64,000 bases of DNA, taken from contig NC_081830.1 in assembly GCF_030867095.1 (NCBI RefSeq), positions 35,819,832 through 35,883,831 of the forward strand, read 5' to 3'. Numbering within the stretch: the first letter of the stretch is position 1; every line of letters begins with the position of its first letter. The notes under the pieces were generated by a model. That model saw only the letters and a list, made by a program, of their open reading frames with translations. It did not search any database and was not told where the DNA came from. The position numbers were made by a program, and so were the translations under genes. Positions 30,196 to 42,428 of the stretch are shown here, in pieces. Source of the DNA: Alligator mississippiensis (Eukaryota; Chordata; Crocodylia; Alligatoridae).

Positions 30196-30201
30196 GCCGC
30201 T

Positions 30202-30930
30202 GTCCCCAAATTAATTCATCCGCTCCTTCCTACAAGGAACATATTATTTAAATCAAATAATTATAATTTTAAAAAAATCCTTCTGTGGGTGTCAAAAAGC
30301 ACAACCAAAGGTCAGTTACATAAGAGCAGTGTTTTTTGGGGTTTGTTTTTCAGAAAAAATATTCAGAGTGAGGACAGCAGAAGTGTGGAGCTCTGTGTGC
30401 TAACTTACTGAAATCACTTTTCTAACTCTGACTACCAGGGAATGCCCACATGTAAAGGAGTAGAAACATTAAGGACCGTGCTTACCTCAAACTGAATCAG
30501 TTCAGTTCAGGCTTTAAATTTGCTATCAATGCCGATTGCTCTTCTTAAACATGCTTTCCACTCACCCAGGAGATTATGATGATCTCTCTAGGAACATGCT
30601 AATTCCACTTTGTGTCCTCATATTTACATGCTCATTAAGGGAGAAGTGGTCTTCCCTCACTTATGTAGGAACAACAGCAACAGCAGCAAATTATTTTTCT
30701 TATCATTGTAATTTTTGTTGGTGGGTGAATGGTTTGTTGAGAACATCCACTGATGAAGCCAGAGTGCATGGAGCAAAGTGCAAAGTGTTTAAAGCTGAGG
30801 GCTGCGCGTGATACTGAATGCTACTCTGGTTCATACAATAGGAGAGGTGTCACCTTTAAAACCCTGGACCAGGCTTCAACACTAGTGGGAGGATGGGGAT
30901 TCCAAAATAGGATTTCTTATTGGCATCTCA
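30202..30930. repeat. OR upstream flank, paralog 1 (right part)
   Basis: Continuation of the flank cut by the Polinton. It matches 57105-57830 from 'CTCCTTCCTACAAGGAACA' onwards. It has no recognised gene. The 450 bp that follow (30931-31379) show no recognisable feature. Confidence 0.75.
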
Positions 30931-31379
30931 GCTGCTAGGTATTGTGGATTACCTTTTACTGCATAACCATCTTCGGCCTCCAAATTATCCTATGCAAGCA
31001 ATACGCACAGCTGTTTTATCCCTTCTTTTGCTAAAAGTTGCCCCCAAACACTGATTTTTCACCTGATATCACTTTATTCAGGAAATATTTTGATAGTTAA
31101 ATAAACAATTATAACAAGGAACTAACAATGACACTGACTACCACGAGTCATTGTTACTGTAAACATAGGTTGTTCTTTAACTCTCTGCGTTAACTCTCTC
31201 TCATTCTTTTTCATGGACATCATTGGTTACACTTCTTGATAATGTCAGATAGTGCAAAAATATTTATAGACCCATTTTTTTTCCTTCCACATGATTGTCC
31301 TTACAAGGTAATAAGACTACTTAGAAAGAAGATGAAGCAATCATCTTACCTGAGATATTATCCAGGAGATCACAACTTC

Positions 31380-32126
31380 TTGAGCAATGCCTCACAGTCA
31401 AGGATGATTGTCCTCCATGATCGTCTTATCTGTGGGTCGGAAGATGGCGGATGCTGCCTATCTGGGTTTGGCAGATTCTGTTGCAAGATGGGCATATGTT
31501 TCCATATGGGGCCGATGGTTCCAGATTCTTAATTTGGTCTGTGGCACACCGTTTCTGCCACTCCTGCTTTTCCATCTTATGTTGTCATTATAAGGTTTCA
31601 AAGTACTGAGATCCTTGTAGCAGACTCTTTCTCCATTTGATGCAAGCAGTCCTGGGTGATAGGCTCCCATGAGTTGATGTCAATGTTGCATTTTTTCAAG
31701 CTGGTCTTGATGATGTCCTTGAAGCACTTTCTCTGCCCCTGTCTCAAGCAAACACTTCAACTGAGCTGGGAGACTGAAACTTTCTTTGGGAGTCTGGAGT
31801 CAAACATCAGGATGATGTGGCTGGCACAGCAAACTTGATGTTGGATTATCATCTAGTGATGTTTGCTTGCAAGAGGATGCTAATGTTGACCATTTACTCA
31901 CTGGATTTGAAAAATCTTCTGCAGACAGTATGGATGGTAGTTTTCCAAAAACTTGAGATACCTCCTGCACATCGTCCATTACTCAACTCCATACAGTACA
32001 GAGGGGATCACAGGTGCTTGATAAACCACAAGCTTTGTTTTGGATCTGATGTTGTAATCTTTAAAACATCAGTTTCCTAGTTTCCTCAGCTGTGCAAGCG
32101 TAGCCTTCAGACATTTGAGGTGATGC
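31380..32126 (-). mobile_element. LINE fragment, 3' part (jockey/CR1/L2-like)
   Basis: On the minus strand near 31400-31500 lies a degraded C-terminal Cys/His segment of the type '..CNRICQTQIGS..HLPTH', typical of the 3' end of a LINE whose polymerase part lies at 33406-34262. The coding frame has many breaks. The LINE is interrupted by two LTR remnants and a microsatellite before its polymerase part resumes. Confidence 0.55.
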
Positions 32127-32792
32127 TGTTACACATATTGCCAATTGCTCAAATCAGGAACGAGGCCTTATGAGGGAGGATAATGCAAGATGCCATGTTT
32201 ATTGATTAAACACTTAATACACACACAACATTCATATCCCAATTTCTGTTCTGCGCTGGTATAGGTTAACAGTCTTATTGGTGATCAAATCAACCTATTG
32301 GCCAGCCAAGTTGATCATGAGTAGGAGCCAGGCTCCTGCCATTGCATCTCATTAGATGAACCAATGCCCCAGGATGACATGCAGAACAGGACCCAAAAAA
32401 CATTCTCTCTCAACCCACCTTTTATAGCCTTGTCAATTCACCCAGGCCTCTGTGCCTTTGCTGGGTTATCACTGTGTTCTTTCTTGAAGGTCAATTGCCC
32501 TTGTTCCCTCTCTGTTCTGGGGCAGATTCTTCTTTGTTATTTTATCTGTCTGCATTCTTCAGCCAGTCACTAGCTGATGTTTTCCCTTTCCACAAACACA
32601 TTTTACTTTTTTGTATGCTGTATGGTTGACAAGGTCAAGCACTGAATGTCAAGTTACAGAGCAATACAAATGGGAGTTTCTTAAGGTAATGCAAAATTCA
32701 AGAATATACATAAGATAAAAAGCAATAGCTAAAAATCTATTTCCATGTTATTTACCTAACATGAAGCTGGTATTTATGCTGTTTGCATAACA
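32127..32792 (-). repeat. Solo LTR-like remnant within the LINE
   Basis: A 666-bp stretch with inverted ends TGTTA/TAACA. Read on the minus strand it has a TATA box (CTATAAAAGG, about 32418-32427) followed about 210 bp later by AATAAA (32208-32213), the order expected in an LTR. Flanking 5-mers (GATGC and ATGTT) do not form a clean target duplication. Family unknown. Confidence 0.5.
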
Positions 32793-32879
32793 ATGTTGGA
32801 TTTGTTTGTTGTCAGTCTTCTGCTAAAAATGGCTTCTGAGATATGGGAAATAGTCAGTGTTCTTCAGAGTCTTATTGTG

Positions 32880-33300
32880 AATCTGAATTATAGGAGCTGG
32901 GGAGTTATCATGGAAAACACATGCAGCAAACTTTTGGGTCAGGTCAGCAGAAGCTTTATTTGAATAGAGCTACAGCTGTAGGAGGGGCCCAAAGTGATAT
33001 GGATTCACATGAACTTGGAGGGGGCTCCCTCCCTAAACATTAAAGGATAAGGCTTATATACCTTTTTAGCAGTCACCTACAATTCACGTGAACATATAGT
33101 GAAATTTTTTAGAAACCTAGTTGCGGTAACAGTTACAAAACATTATTTTCATTTCTTTATTACCAAACACTCTTTCCTTGCTGTGTCAGTAACCGCTGAT
33201 TACCACAAGGCCAGACATTCTTCCTCTTTTCCCAGCCCACACTTCTACACAACGCCTTTTGTTTTATCTTTATAACCTTTTTTCGATCAAAGGTTAAGGC
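32880..33300 (-). repeat. Possible second LTR remnant
   Basis: On the minus strand a TATA-like GGTATATAAG (about 33053-33062) is followed about 95 bp later by AATAAA (32955-32960) and a GC-poor tail, suggesting a U3-R-U5 order. Ends are not defined, and the boundaries given are approximate. Confidence 0.3.
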
Positions 33301-33305
33301 CTTTG

Positions 33306-33339
33306 CTTTTTTTTTTTTATATATATATATATATTATAT

Positions 33340-33405
<66 letters not shown>
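33306..33405. repeat. (TA)n(CA)n microsatellite
   Basis: Poly-T, then TA repeats, then about 30 CA units (33345-33405). Likely polymorphic. Confidence 0.95.
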
Positions 33406-33406
<1 letters not shown>

Positions 33407-34262
33407 ACAGAGTGATCATCAGGAGTTCGTTGATGGAGGACCTTAGTCTTCTGAATTTTAATCATCACTCTCATTTTTTCATATGCCTTGGTAAAGAAGT
33501 TGACGATTGCATGAATGTCTGGTTCTTAATGAGCACACACTACAGCATCATCAGAATACTGGAGCTCAATGATTCAAGTCAGGGTAATCTTTGTTTTGAT
33601 TCAGAGCTGGATGAGATTAAACATCTTACCATCTGGTCAGTACCTTAGAACCACCCTGACTAGAAGCTTTTGGATGGTAAGATGTAGCATTGCAGTAAGG
33701 AATATTGTGAAGAACGTTGTAACAATGATGCAGCCTTGATTAACTCCTGTCTTAACCTCACAGGGATCTGTTATTGAAAACCACCGTTTGGATGCTGTCA
33801 TGGAGCAGGCAAAGAATGGAAGAGGTTTTGATGGGTATCCATACTTCAAACAAATCCTTGACAGCACTTCTCAGTTTAGAGAGTTGAAGGCTTTCATGAA
33901 GTCAAAGGCGGCCATGTAGAGTGGTTTATATTTTTTCCCAGCATTTTTCAAAGGGATGACAAGCTGTGAAGATCATGTCACTTGTGCCTCTTGATGTCCT
34001 AAATGACACCGAGATTCTAGGGGCAGCTCTTCACTAGATCGGAGATGGTTCCAGAAAATTCTTGCAATGCTCTTTCCTTTGGTGGACAGCAAGGCGATAC
34101 CTCTGTAATTTCCACAGTCAAATTTGTCTTCTTTCTTGAAGACTGTCACAATCATTGTTAGAGCAACAGGCTGTGTAGATAGGGAGACAGCAGTGACTAT
34201 GATATACCTAAAAATTAGCTTCCAATATCATCTTCCATGGCATTCTCATACATAAGCTGAGA
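33406..34262 (-). mobile_element. LINE fragment, reverse transcriptase part
   Basis: Minus-strand frames show non-LTR reverse transcriptase motifs: 'DCGNYRGIALLSTKGKSIARI' shortened here to NYRGIALLSTKGKSIARI (near 34080), then 'KYGYPSK' and 'VKTGVNQGCIIVTTFFTIF' (near 33740-33830). These match the palm region of jockey-superfamily LINEs (CR1/L2 relatives; exact clade not assigned). The frame is broken many times. A second copy of part of it is at 42056-42428. Confidence 0.75.
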
Positions 34263-36245
34263 AAAGAGTTTAGATGAAACTGTCATAAGGGAATGCACAA
34301 CTGGTTGAGTCATCATGATCAAAGAGTAGTCATTCATTGTCCAACATCTGATACGCAGGACGTTTCATCTGGGGGTGTAACAGGTATCCTCTCTGGGCCA
34401 ACCTAAATGTGGCCTGCACACCTGTTCCTGGGGCAACCGCCCACCTACTTGCCTGCCATGCCTTGTTGTTAGTTGATTAATTGGTGTTAATTAGCGGGAG
34501 GCTGCCCTTGTACTGCCCTGCTGCCAGGGGGTGCTATCTGCCGCTCCGTTTCCTCCCCTACACCGCAGTCCACACCTTGCTGATGGAATAGATGTTATGT
34601 CCCATCCTAGTTATGATCTGGCCCCTTTTTGTCCTCTCTGGGCCTCCTCAGTCAGGTCACCCCCTCTCTGGGGCTCCCCAATAACACCCCCTTCTCTGGG
34701 GTTTCTGAGCAATGCCCCCTCGCTGGGGCTTCTCGGCAACTACCCCTTCACTGGGGCTCACCATGCCTGCACTGGGCTTCTCAGCAGTGCCCCCCCTCTC
34801 CAGGGCTCACCGCACCTGCACTGAGGCTTCTGAGTAACTACCCCCTTCTCTGGGGCTTCCACCCCCTCTCAGGGCACTTCTCAATACTGCCGCCCTCTCT
34901 CAGGGCTCACCGCGCCCACACTGGGGCTTCTCAGTTGCCCCTCTCTCTGGGACTGGGGTCTGTGCACCCCGAGTGCTATGCCCACCTCACCGATGGAATA
35001 GATGTTATGTCTCAGCCCTTTCACAATCTGGCCCCTTTTTGTCCTCTCTGGGCCTTCCTTCCTTTGATGCGCGCCACCTCTGGCGCTAGGGCTCTCCCCG
35101 GCCCTATTCCACTCTGTGCCCTCTTCTCTGGGGCTTTATCAACAATGCTGCCCCCTCTCTGGTGCCTCTGCATCCACACTGGGGCTTCGCAGTAAGGCTG
35201 CCCCCTCTCTGGGGCTTCTCAGTAATGTTGCGCCCTCTCTGGCACTGGGGTCCTCACACTCTGCTGTGAGTCCCCTATGAGGCCTCCTCCAACCCCTAAT
35301 AGCCTCACCCAAACCACTGGTTACAAACAACAACACAACTCAAGCCCTTCGGCTATAACTTAAACAGAAGCCACCCAGCCATAACAACAGTCCTGCCTAC
35401 CAGAGATCCTTTATCTCTCCACAGTATCAGAGGCAGCTCTTTCATCAAGCCTCTCTTTTGTAGCATGGCTGAGAGCTCCCTCCTCCTTGGCTGCTGGCAG
35501 TGAACTACCTCTGGCCTCAGCTCCTTGGGTTTATAAGGGAGCCAGGCCCTGCCCCTTCTGGTCAGCTGACCTCCTCTGGTTGCCCTGGCAACCCACAGCT
35601 GGGCTCCTTATTCCCTGCTAGGGCTCTTTCCCTGGCAGTTTCCCTTCTTTAGAAGCAGGGCACCAAAGTGCTTTAGGGGGCTTTAGGGGTGTTTGCTGTA
35701 TCGATTACTGTTCAATATCCTCATTAATGAATTGGTAGGTAGAATTAAGCATGCATTTGTCAATCTGCAGATGGCACCAAACTGGGTGGCAAAGCAAATC
35801 TTTTGAAGGTTAACACTAGGATTCCTGTTGAACTTGATACCATGCAGGTATCATCTGATACAAATCAGATTGAATTAATAAATGATAAGTGCAAAGGTCT
35901 GTATTCAAGATGACATTTTCAAGTTTAGAAATACAAATTGTGGAATGATCAACTAGATTCCAGTACTACTGAAAAGGAGTTGGGGGTTGTAACATAGATT
36001 CATATGACTTAACAGTGCGCTAGAGTTCAAACAAACAAACAAAAAATAAATGAGGAAAAGAAAAAACAAACATAAATACATTGCCTGTGTTAGCAAGAAT
36101 TTCACATACAAGTCATTGGATGTAATTTCTTTTTCCACTCTACTAAGCACTGGTCAGGGTTTTCCTGATGTACTGGGTCCAATTTTGGGCACTGTACTTC
36201 AAGAAACACATAGCCAAACTAGAATGAATGAACAGGAAAAGGAAA
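34263..36245 (+). mobile_element. CR1 LINE fragment split by an LTR
   Basis: Positions 34263-34370 and 35681-36245 match the reverse transcriptase end of CR1. Recognisable stretches include 'TTCAATATCCTCATTAATGA', 'TTTGTCAATCTGCAGATGGC' with 'ACCAAACTGGGTGGCAAAG', and 'GTCCAATTTTGGGCACTGTA'. The two parts are separated by the LTR-like insertion at 34376-35675. A 16-bp poly-C run (36265-36280) follows the CR1 end. Confidence 0.75.
34376..35675 (+). repeat. LTR-like insertion, 1.3 kb, 5-bp target duplication
   Basis: A 1,300-bp block flanked by GGGGG on both sides (34371-34375 and 35676-35680) and starting TGTAACAGG. The paralogous site near 42545 lacks it, so both edges are well supported. 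It contains many degenerate repeats of 'CTCTCTGGGGCTTCTC' and a TATA box (TTTATAAGGG, about 35529-35538) near the right end. The TG start, 5-bp duplication and TATA box favour a solo LTR of an endogenous retrovirus, although the right end (CTTTA) is not the usual CA. Confidence 0.6.
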
Positions 36246-36429
36246 AAAAACAAACTCCCCTTCTCCCCCCCCCCCCCCCCGCGAAAATAACTGGAAAAGA
36301 GGCTAAGAAACCATGGGGATATTACAGTTAAATTAGAGCATGTTAGGAGCACTTAAAATGAGAACAATCACACATTAAGTGTTCAGACAAGCATGACAAT
36401 GTTTGTTTAATCTGGCCCAAGAAAATAAT

Positions 36430-37194
36430 CTGTGAGTGATTCATGGGGCAGACAGGTAAATTTGGAAGATCAGTGGGTGATACAGCAGGTGGGGAGTTAA
36501 TCAAAGTGTGGAGGGGTGATTCAAGTGTCTTGGGGACCCCTTCTTCCCTCTCTGTATGGAGCTGACTTGGCATCTCATAGCCATGGTTCTGCTCACCAGC
36601 CGTCCAGGGTAAGGTCTGAGCAGTACATATTACAGAGGGGACTAACCCTTAAAGGTTATTGTTCACAGGATGAACTAACTTTAATATACTGTAACATTTC
36701 TCAGAATTGTTAACTGTAAGTGTGTCATCTCACCCCATGAGTAACCCCTTTGTGAGGGAACAGGCAGCTGTGGGATCCAAGAAAAGGGATAAAGAATGAA
36801 CTAGCTGAGGTTGAAACACCCATCAAATCAAATCCCTTTATTGATTTGGTGATCTGCATTGACTCTTAACTTCAGGAAAGGAGAAAAGAGGAATACATTT
36901 TACCTCCTTGCTTCCATCCAGGTACCCCTGCTCCCAAATGCATGCAAGTAGATGGGATTGTCAGCCAGTCTGAACGAGGGTATAAGACACCACCATTGCA
37001 AACTCTAACTAGTGTGGGACATCAGCCTTTGTGCTTGCTCACTGCTGCACAAGAAAGGATGCAGAAAATGTATCATCTCAGGTGTCAGTCCTGCAGAAAG
37101 GAGTATTCCCTACCCTGTTAATTCATTTCCACAGTCCTTTTTTTAGGAGAGTATCAGTTGTAGCCAAACAGTGTTTCCCTAGTTCATTTGTACC
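36430..37194 (+). repeat. Duplicated block, copy 1
   Basis: Matches 44255-44590 and 45440-45855 ('GGTGATACAGCAGGTGG', 'GGACTAACCCTTAAA', 'GAATGAACTAGCTGAGGTTG'). Copy 2 contains an extra roughly 850 bp between these parts. It lies directly before segmental unit C. No gene was seen. Confidence 0.75.
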
Positions 37195-37471
37195 CTGGGA
37201 CAGTATTATGGGGACATATTCAATACTAGCATAAAGGTTTGTAGAGCTATGTAGTTAAATGAGAGCATTCCAGCAGTCAGTCCTCATCAGACATTAACTT
37301 TCAACTAGAACTTTTTGACCAGCATTCATTTTTGCCTATGAAAATCATCTCTTCAAAATATGGGATGAAATTTCTGTCCAAATAAATTCATAGCATTTCC
37401 CCACAGTGAGGAAGGCCTTGTTTTGATGTGATGTTTATCTCAAAGTATGCTCAGAGTCCACAAGTCCCAGT

Positions 37472-37762
37472 TTCTTGTCCTGGTTCTACCTCTCATGTGA
37501 GGAGTAAATTTAAGCATATGGCTTCCTCTTCTTGTATTTGCAAAACAGAAGAGCAATAAAGACCTCCTTTGTATAAAGCTTTGGGACCTATAAATGAAAG
37601 GCGCTACATAAGAGCAAGGTAGAATTGTTACAAAATCACAACCGCTGTCAATCACAAGGTGTTAAATGTGCCTGCCATCTGTTAGGAAAGTGTGTCATCT
37701 CCATTTTGCAGATATGAAATTAAAACACAGACTGGCTCAAGAACATGACTTTTAAAGATATT
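37472..37762 (+). repeat. MIR-type SINE relics in copy C
   Basis: Equivalent of 8617-8905, with the GAAAGGCGCTACATAAGAG tail motif near 37600 and a second core-like piece near 37700. It was inherited through the segmental duplication. Confidence 0.5.
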
Positions 37763-40700
37763 AGGTGGCTGAGAAATCAGGTAGGCATCTATTGAAAAAG
37801 CACAATAGGCAAGGATTAACATTTTACTATGGTCCCCTAAATTGAAAATGTTGCAACTAAAAGAGAATTTTTTTTTTCTGAGTGATATTTGTAAAATAGA
37901 TTTTTTTGGTGAAATCCTCACTTTGAGTAGATGGTCATAGCTTACTCTCTCAATGGGTCACATGTCCCACTGGTGAAAATGGTCCTATTGTCATGGTTCT
38001 GCCTAGTTTACTGCTGATGTTGAAGGATCTGAGGATTTTTTTTTTTCTCACAATCATTACTAGCCTCATTCAAAGAGAGAAAAAGAATAATGTTAGCTGG
38101 AATTTCTAAGGCACCTAAAGTATGATTCCAAAGAACTTAAATGGAGAGATTCATAACATTTCATAAAATCATAAAACAGCAGTATCTCACTTCTGGAGAG
38201 GAGTAAGACTCTGAACTTAACCGTGTGCCAACACTGACTTTTTACTAATTGTGAGTAAGACCAAACAAGAATTTTTTTTTAAACTTAGATAACTTTTTTT
38301 AGAACAGGGTAATTAAATCAAAACTGACCTCTCACATCTTATGTTCGTGTTTTTCAGACTAGGCTATAGGTTCTATAGTCTCGCACCACTTTGTGCTAAC
38401 CTTTGGTCTGTGAGGAATGAAACCCATCTGATCCTGATGACTTATCCCTGTGCAAGTGGGGCTCTTACACACACGTGGGGAGCCTGCTCCGGTGCACTGG
38501 AAATCCACTGGTTTGAAGCAGCCTCCCTTAATTGAATCTGCTGGAGCATGAATATTTACATGCTCCAGCAGCCTCGTGTATCCCGTGTCTCAGCATCCCA
38601 GCACATCTCTGCGCTGACAAAATGGCACTTTGAAATAAAACACACTTGATGAGCTTTAGTTCAGGCACCCCACCACCATTTGTTCAGCACAGGGGCGTGC
38701 AGAAATGCTGATACACATGACATGTGGGCACCTTTAATTAGTGTAGCTCACTCATTAAAGTGCCCAGCGCTACATCTGGAACCACATGTAGAAATGCCCC
38801 TGGTTTTCTTGCTTCAGTTTGCTTTGCATCTCTTTCTGAATTGGAAACATGTCTTTGGTTCATTATTTTTCATCCTGGACCATTTCCTTGACATGTTAGC
38901 TGATTACAAACATTTTAAATGAATAAGAACTGAAAAGTTAACAATGTAGTTACATCAACCTTAATAAAGTCAATCTTGTAACCTCAAATGGGAAGAAGTA
39001 AGGAGTGAAAAACTTGGTATCTCCAGGGAAAGAAACAGAATGAAGTGAAAAGCCTGGATTAGGGAAAGGGGTTAATGTTTTTTAATAAAATTCTACAGTT
39101 TACATTGAACATAAATTGATTAAAACAGTAAAATGGCCAAAGCAATAGGTGGCAGAATCCCGGAAATCCCCTCCCAAGGGAAGGAACCTCATCATTGAAC
39201 TACCGAGTCACTCTTTTGGCTTTATTGCCTCAATGAAAGTTGCACTCTGGGCTCCCACATGACCCAGCTTCATCAGGAAGCTGGGATATCACTAAGGTCA
39301 CAAATAATTTCCTTTTAAACAGATCCTGCGCCAGCACAGTGGCAACTGCATTTCATTTCTGTGTACAGTTAAACCAGTTGCACAAATAACTTTAATAACA
39401 AACTGGTGCCGTGTCTAAATCAGCCACACGCTGGTAGTTTTTCTGAATTTCTGTCAGTTTTAATTTATTTTTCTTAGCAAAGTTTGTCTGTATAATTTCT
39501 CCCTCTCTCTCTTTCTTGCTCTCTCTCTCTCTCACCTGTTAAACTTTAATAGGGGGCCTACCAGGTCAATATGCTAAAAGTTCTGGAGCTTATAGGATTT
39601 GTATTTGAACAGAGGAAAGAGGCTGCTTCAAGGTGGGTGCAGGCTAAAATTACACAATATATATATATTTTTTAAATGAGGTCTTTAGAGATAATTTATT
39701 GATATGCCTTACAACTTATTTTCTACGGCCCATTTGCTTATGTAAGTTATGCCAGTATGTTGGTATGGCTGGTATGGCTTTCTTGTACGCATACCTAGCC
39801 TCCTGCTTCTTTTCTATTCCTTCCATCCAGAAAGAGCACACACACCAACTGCAGATGCTTCCTCAGCCTAATTAAGCGTGTTTAAAATCCAAAAGCTTGC
39901 TAAGAAGATTTTTCCCAACTATTTGCATTGATTTAATAAAAGATATCACATTGACCCAAAGAACTTTGCCTGAAACTAAACTAGAAATGTTGGGCATTTT
40001 TACAGTGCCCTGCGGGGCGCTTTAATTAGAGCAGCTCTGAGAGCCACTCTAAAGCACCTGTAGCATCAGCATCCCCACAATTCAAAATTAACTAAAGGCC
40101 CCACCACCATTTTGAAGTGTGGGGACTCTAATACATGAGATGTGGAGGCTGCTGGAGCATGCTAAATAATTGAGTATGTGCTGACATCCTGTAATTGAAA
40201 AATATCAGAGCAGCCTCCCTGCATATCTACAAGCATCCTTAGTTGCCTTTGGAATCTACTGCTGTGGTCCATGATAATCCCAGCAACTATAACAACCTAC
40301 TGCTTATGGTATATGCAACTGAAGGTTTTATCTTTTAGCTTCTGTGGGGAAGATTTGTATTTTGGGGGATGAAAATTACAAATTCAAGACCTGTTGATAA
40401 TGGTAACATGCCTGAGATCACGTGAGCACCAAATGCCCTCCTATTGTAGCGTTTTTGGCCATGCTAACCTGTAACACTTTCAAGCAGCTTGATCTGCACT
40501 GATATCAAAATGGAACTACTTGGGACATAGAACAGCTTGGCTCTCTTCATCCTTCTGCCACTTGGTTTCTGTGTAATCTTAGACAAAGTACTTTCACTTT
40601 GGGTTCTCATTTGTCTGTCATGTCTACCTTTTAATGAAAAGCCCTTTAAAGGAAAGGATTTTTCAAGGACACAAGGAGTGTCTTGATACAGGACCATGCA

Positions 40701-41904
40701 CAATGACAGGACAGGATCCAGGAGGGGTGTAGTGCCATTGCTGCACCTACTTTCTGGTTTAAACTGACCCATTGGAGCATATGGGGATTTATTTTTTTTA
40801 GCTCTCTTCCTCCTCCCCTCCTCTTCCCTGCTCCCCACCCCCAACTGCTCTACTTAGCACTGTTCCTGTCTGCCTGAGCCAGGCTGCACGAGGTCTGAGC
40901 TCAGCTGGGAACAGGGAAAACAGCAGTGGGAATGGTCAGGAGGGATCCTCTTCCCTGTTCCTGCTCCGGGGAGATGGGGCAGGGAGGGGAAAACTACTCT
41001 CCTGCCCTGCTGTTGCTACTGTCTTCATCCCCAGAGGAGCCCATCCCCAGTGCAGCCTGGCCAAGGCAAGCAGAAATACGTCTTGTGCTTCTTCCACCCC
41101 TGTAAAAGTTAGGAAGGAAAAAGCAGTAGGGAGAAGTTAAGGGAAGGGAAGGAGAGGCAGGATTTTCCCCTTTTTAGGGACGTAAAAAGTCTGCCTGCAC
41201 TGGTGGAGGCAGAGGAGGCTGAGAGCAAGGAGTGCAGCCACCCCTGCAGTGTATGTGGCAGCTGCCTCACTCCCCCACCACCCCGCTTTGGGAAATCCTG
41301 AATCTGCCCCTGCACAATGAGACCCTGCTCTCAGCTAGGGACTCTGAGCATCTGATGAAGGAAGGAAAGGTATAAGGAGGGAGGGACCTGGTATACCCAC
41401 AAATCACTCTCCTACCACCCCAATCACCACCTTTATCTTCCTTCAGTCCATCTGCTCCCAGATCACTGCCTGGCATGCCCTTGAGCTCAAGAATGGTGGA
41501 GGCACCAGTGGGGATGTTCTGTGCACCCAGGTCCAACCCTTACCATGCCCTGCTGGGAGGAGGGGTTGACGGGGCAAGGAAATGCCAGATACCTGTGGGG
41601 CCTTCATGTGGATTGAATCTGGGTGTATGGGGGCTGCATTGGCTGCAGGAAGCAGCCCCCCCCCCCCTTCTGCCACAACTACTCTTGGTCTCACTGGTCA
41701 ATGGGTGGCAGATCAATGGGTGGCAGGACAGTGATTTAGGGGTGGAGGGGCCAGTCAGATGAGTGGAGGTGAAATTTGGGGACAGTGGGGTATTATGGAG
41801 GGAGCAGTCCGAGCCATGTGTCAGGACCCTTCTCTTCCTCCTCACAGTCTATATTGTGGCTAGAGAGCTGGTGAGCAGGGCAGGCATGGAACAGATTTTC
41901 ATCC

Positions 41905-41934
41905 GGGTAGTACTTGTGTTTACAAGTACTACCC
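41905..41934. other. Perfect 13-bp hairpin
   Basis: GGGTAGTACTTGT (41905-41917), a GTTT loop, then its exact reverse complement ACAAGTACTACCC (41922-41934). Copy B has the same hairpin at about 12739-12766 with one mismatch. It may be the end of a small palindromic DNA transposon. Confidence 0.8.
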
Positions 41935-42055
41935 AAATGCTATGTTTATTAGTTTTGTGCACTCTAATAAGGGAGCATGGGTAGAAGTTTTGATGATTAC
42001 TGCAGAGCTAATTAGTCGGCTCTGTAGTAAGCATCTCATCTAGACATGCCCTCAC

Positions 42056-42428
42056 AAAGAGCTAAAGGCTTTCATGAAGTCAAAGTAGGCCATATAGAGT
42101 GATTTATATTTTTTTCCCAGCATTTTTCCAAGCTGTGACAAGCTGTGGCAAGCTGTGAAGATCATGTCACTTGTGCCTCTTGATGTCCTAAATGGCACTG
42201 AGATTCTAGAAGCAGCTCTTCACCAAATGGATTGAGATGGTTCAGGAAGATTCTTGCAATGCTCTTTCCTTTGGTGGACAGCAAGGCAATCCCTCTGTAA
42301 TTTCCACAGTCAACCTTGTCCCCTTTCTTGAAGATTGTCACAATCATTGTTACAACAACACACAGTGAATATGATATACCTAAAATATAGCTCCCAATAC
42401 CATCTTTCATGGTATTTTCATACATAAG
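42056..42428 (-). mobile_element. LINE fragment, second copy
   Basis: Minus-strand frame with NYRGIALLSTKGKSIARI and 'SQCHLGHQEAQVT', nearly the same as 33973-34155. Here the frame runs through 87 residues without a stop. It abuts the same CR1 fragment as in the first copy, so the LINE/CR1 junction predates the duplication. Confidence 0.75.

Larger units (their letters stand above)
37195..42055 (+). repeat. Segmental repeat unit, copy C
   Basis: The most complete interior copy of the 5 kb unit. It holds every segment seen in A, B and D up to about 41900. It then skips about 600 bp present in copy B (about 12135-12738) and ends with the hairpin and the 'GGGAGCATGGGTAGAAG' stretch shared with B. 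No gene is supported inside. Confidence 0.8.

Noticed and set aside
34629-35195. 188-residue frame with SLGLL/PLHWGS repeats as a gene
   Set aside because: It lies wholly inside the LTR-like insertion and reflects its degenerate CTCTCTGGGG tandem repeats.
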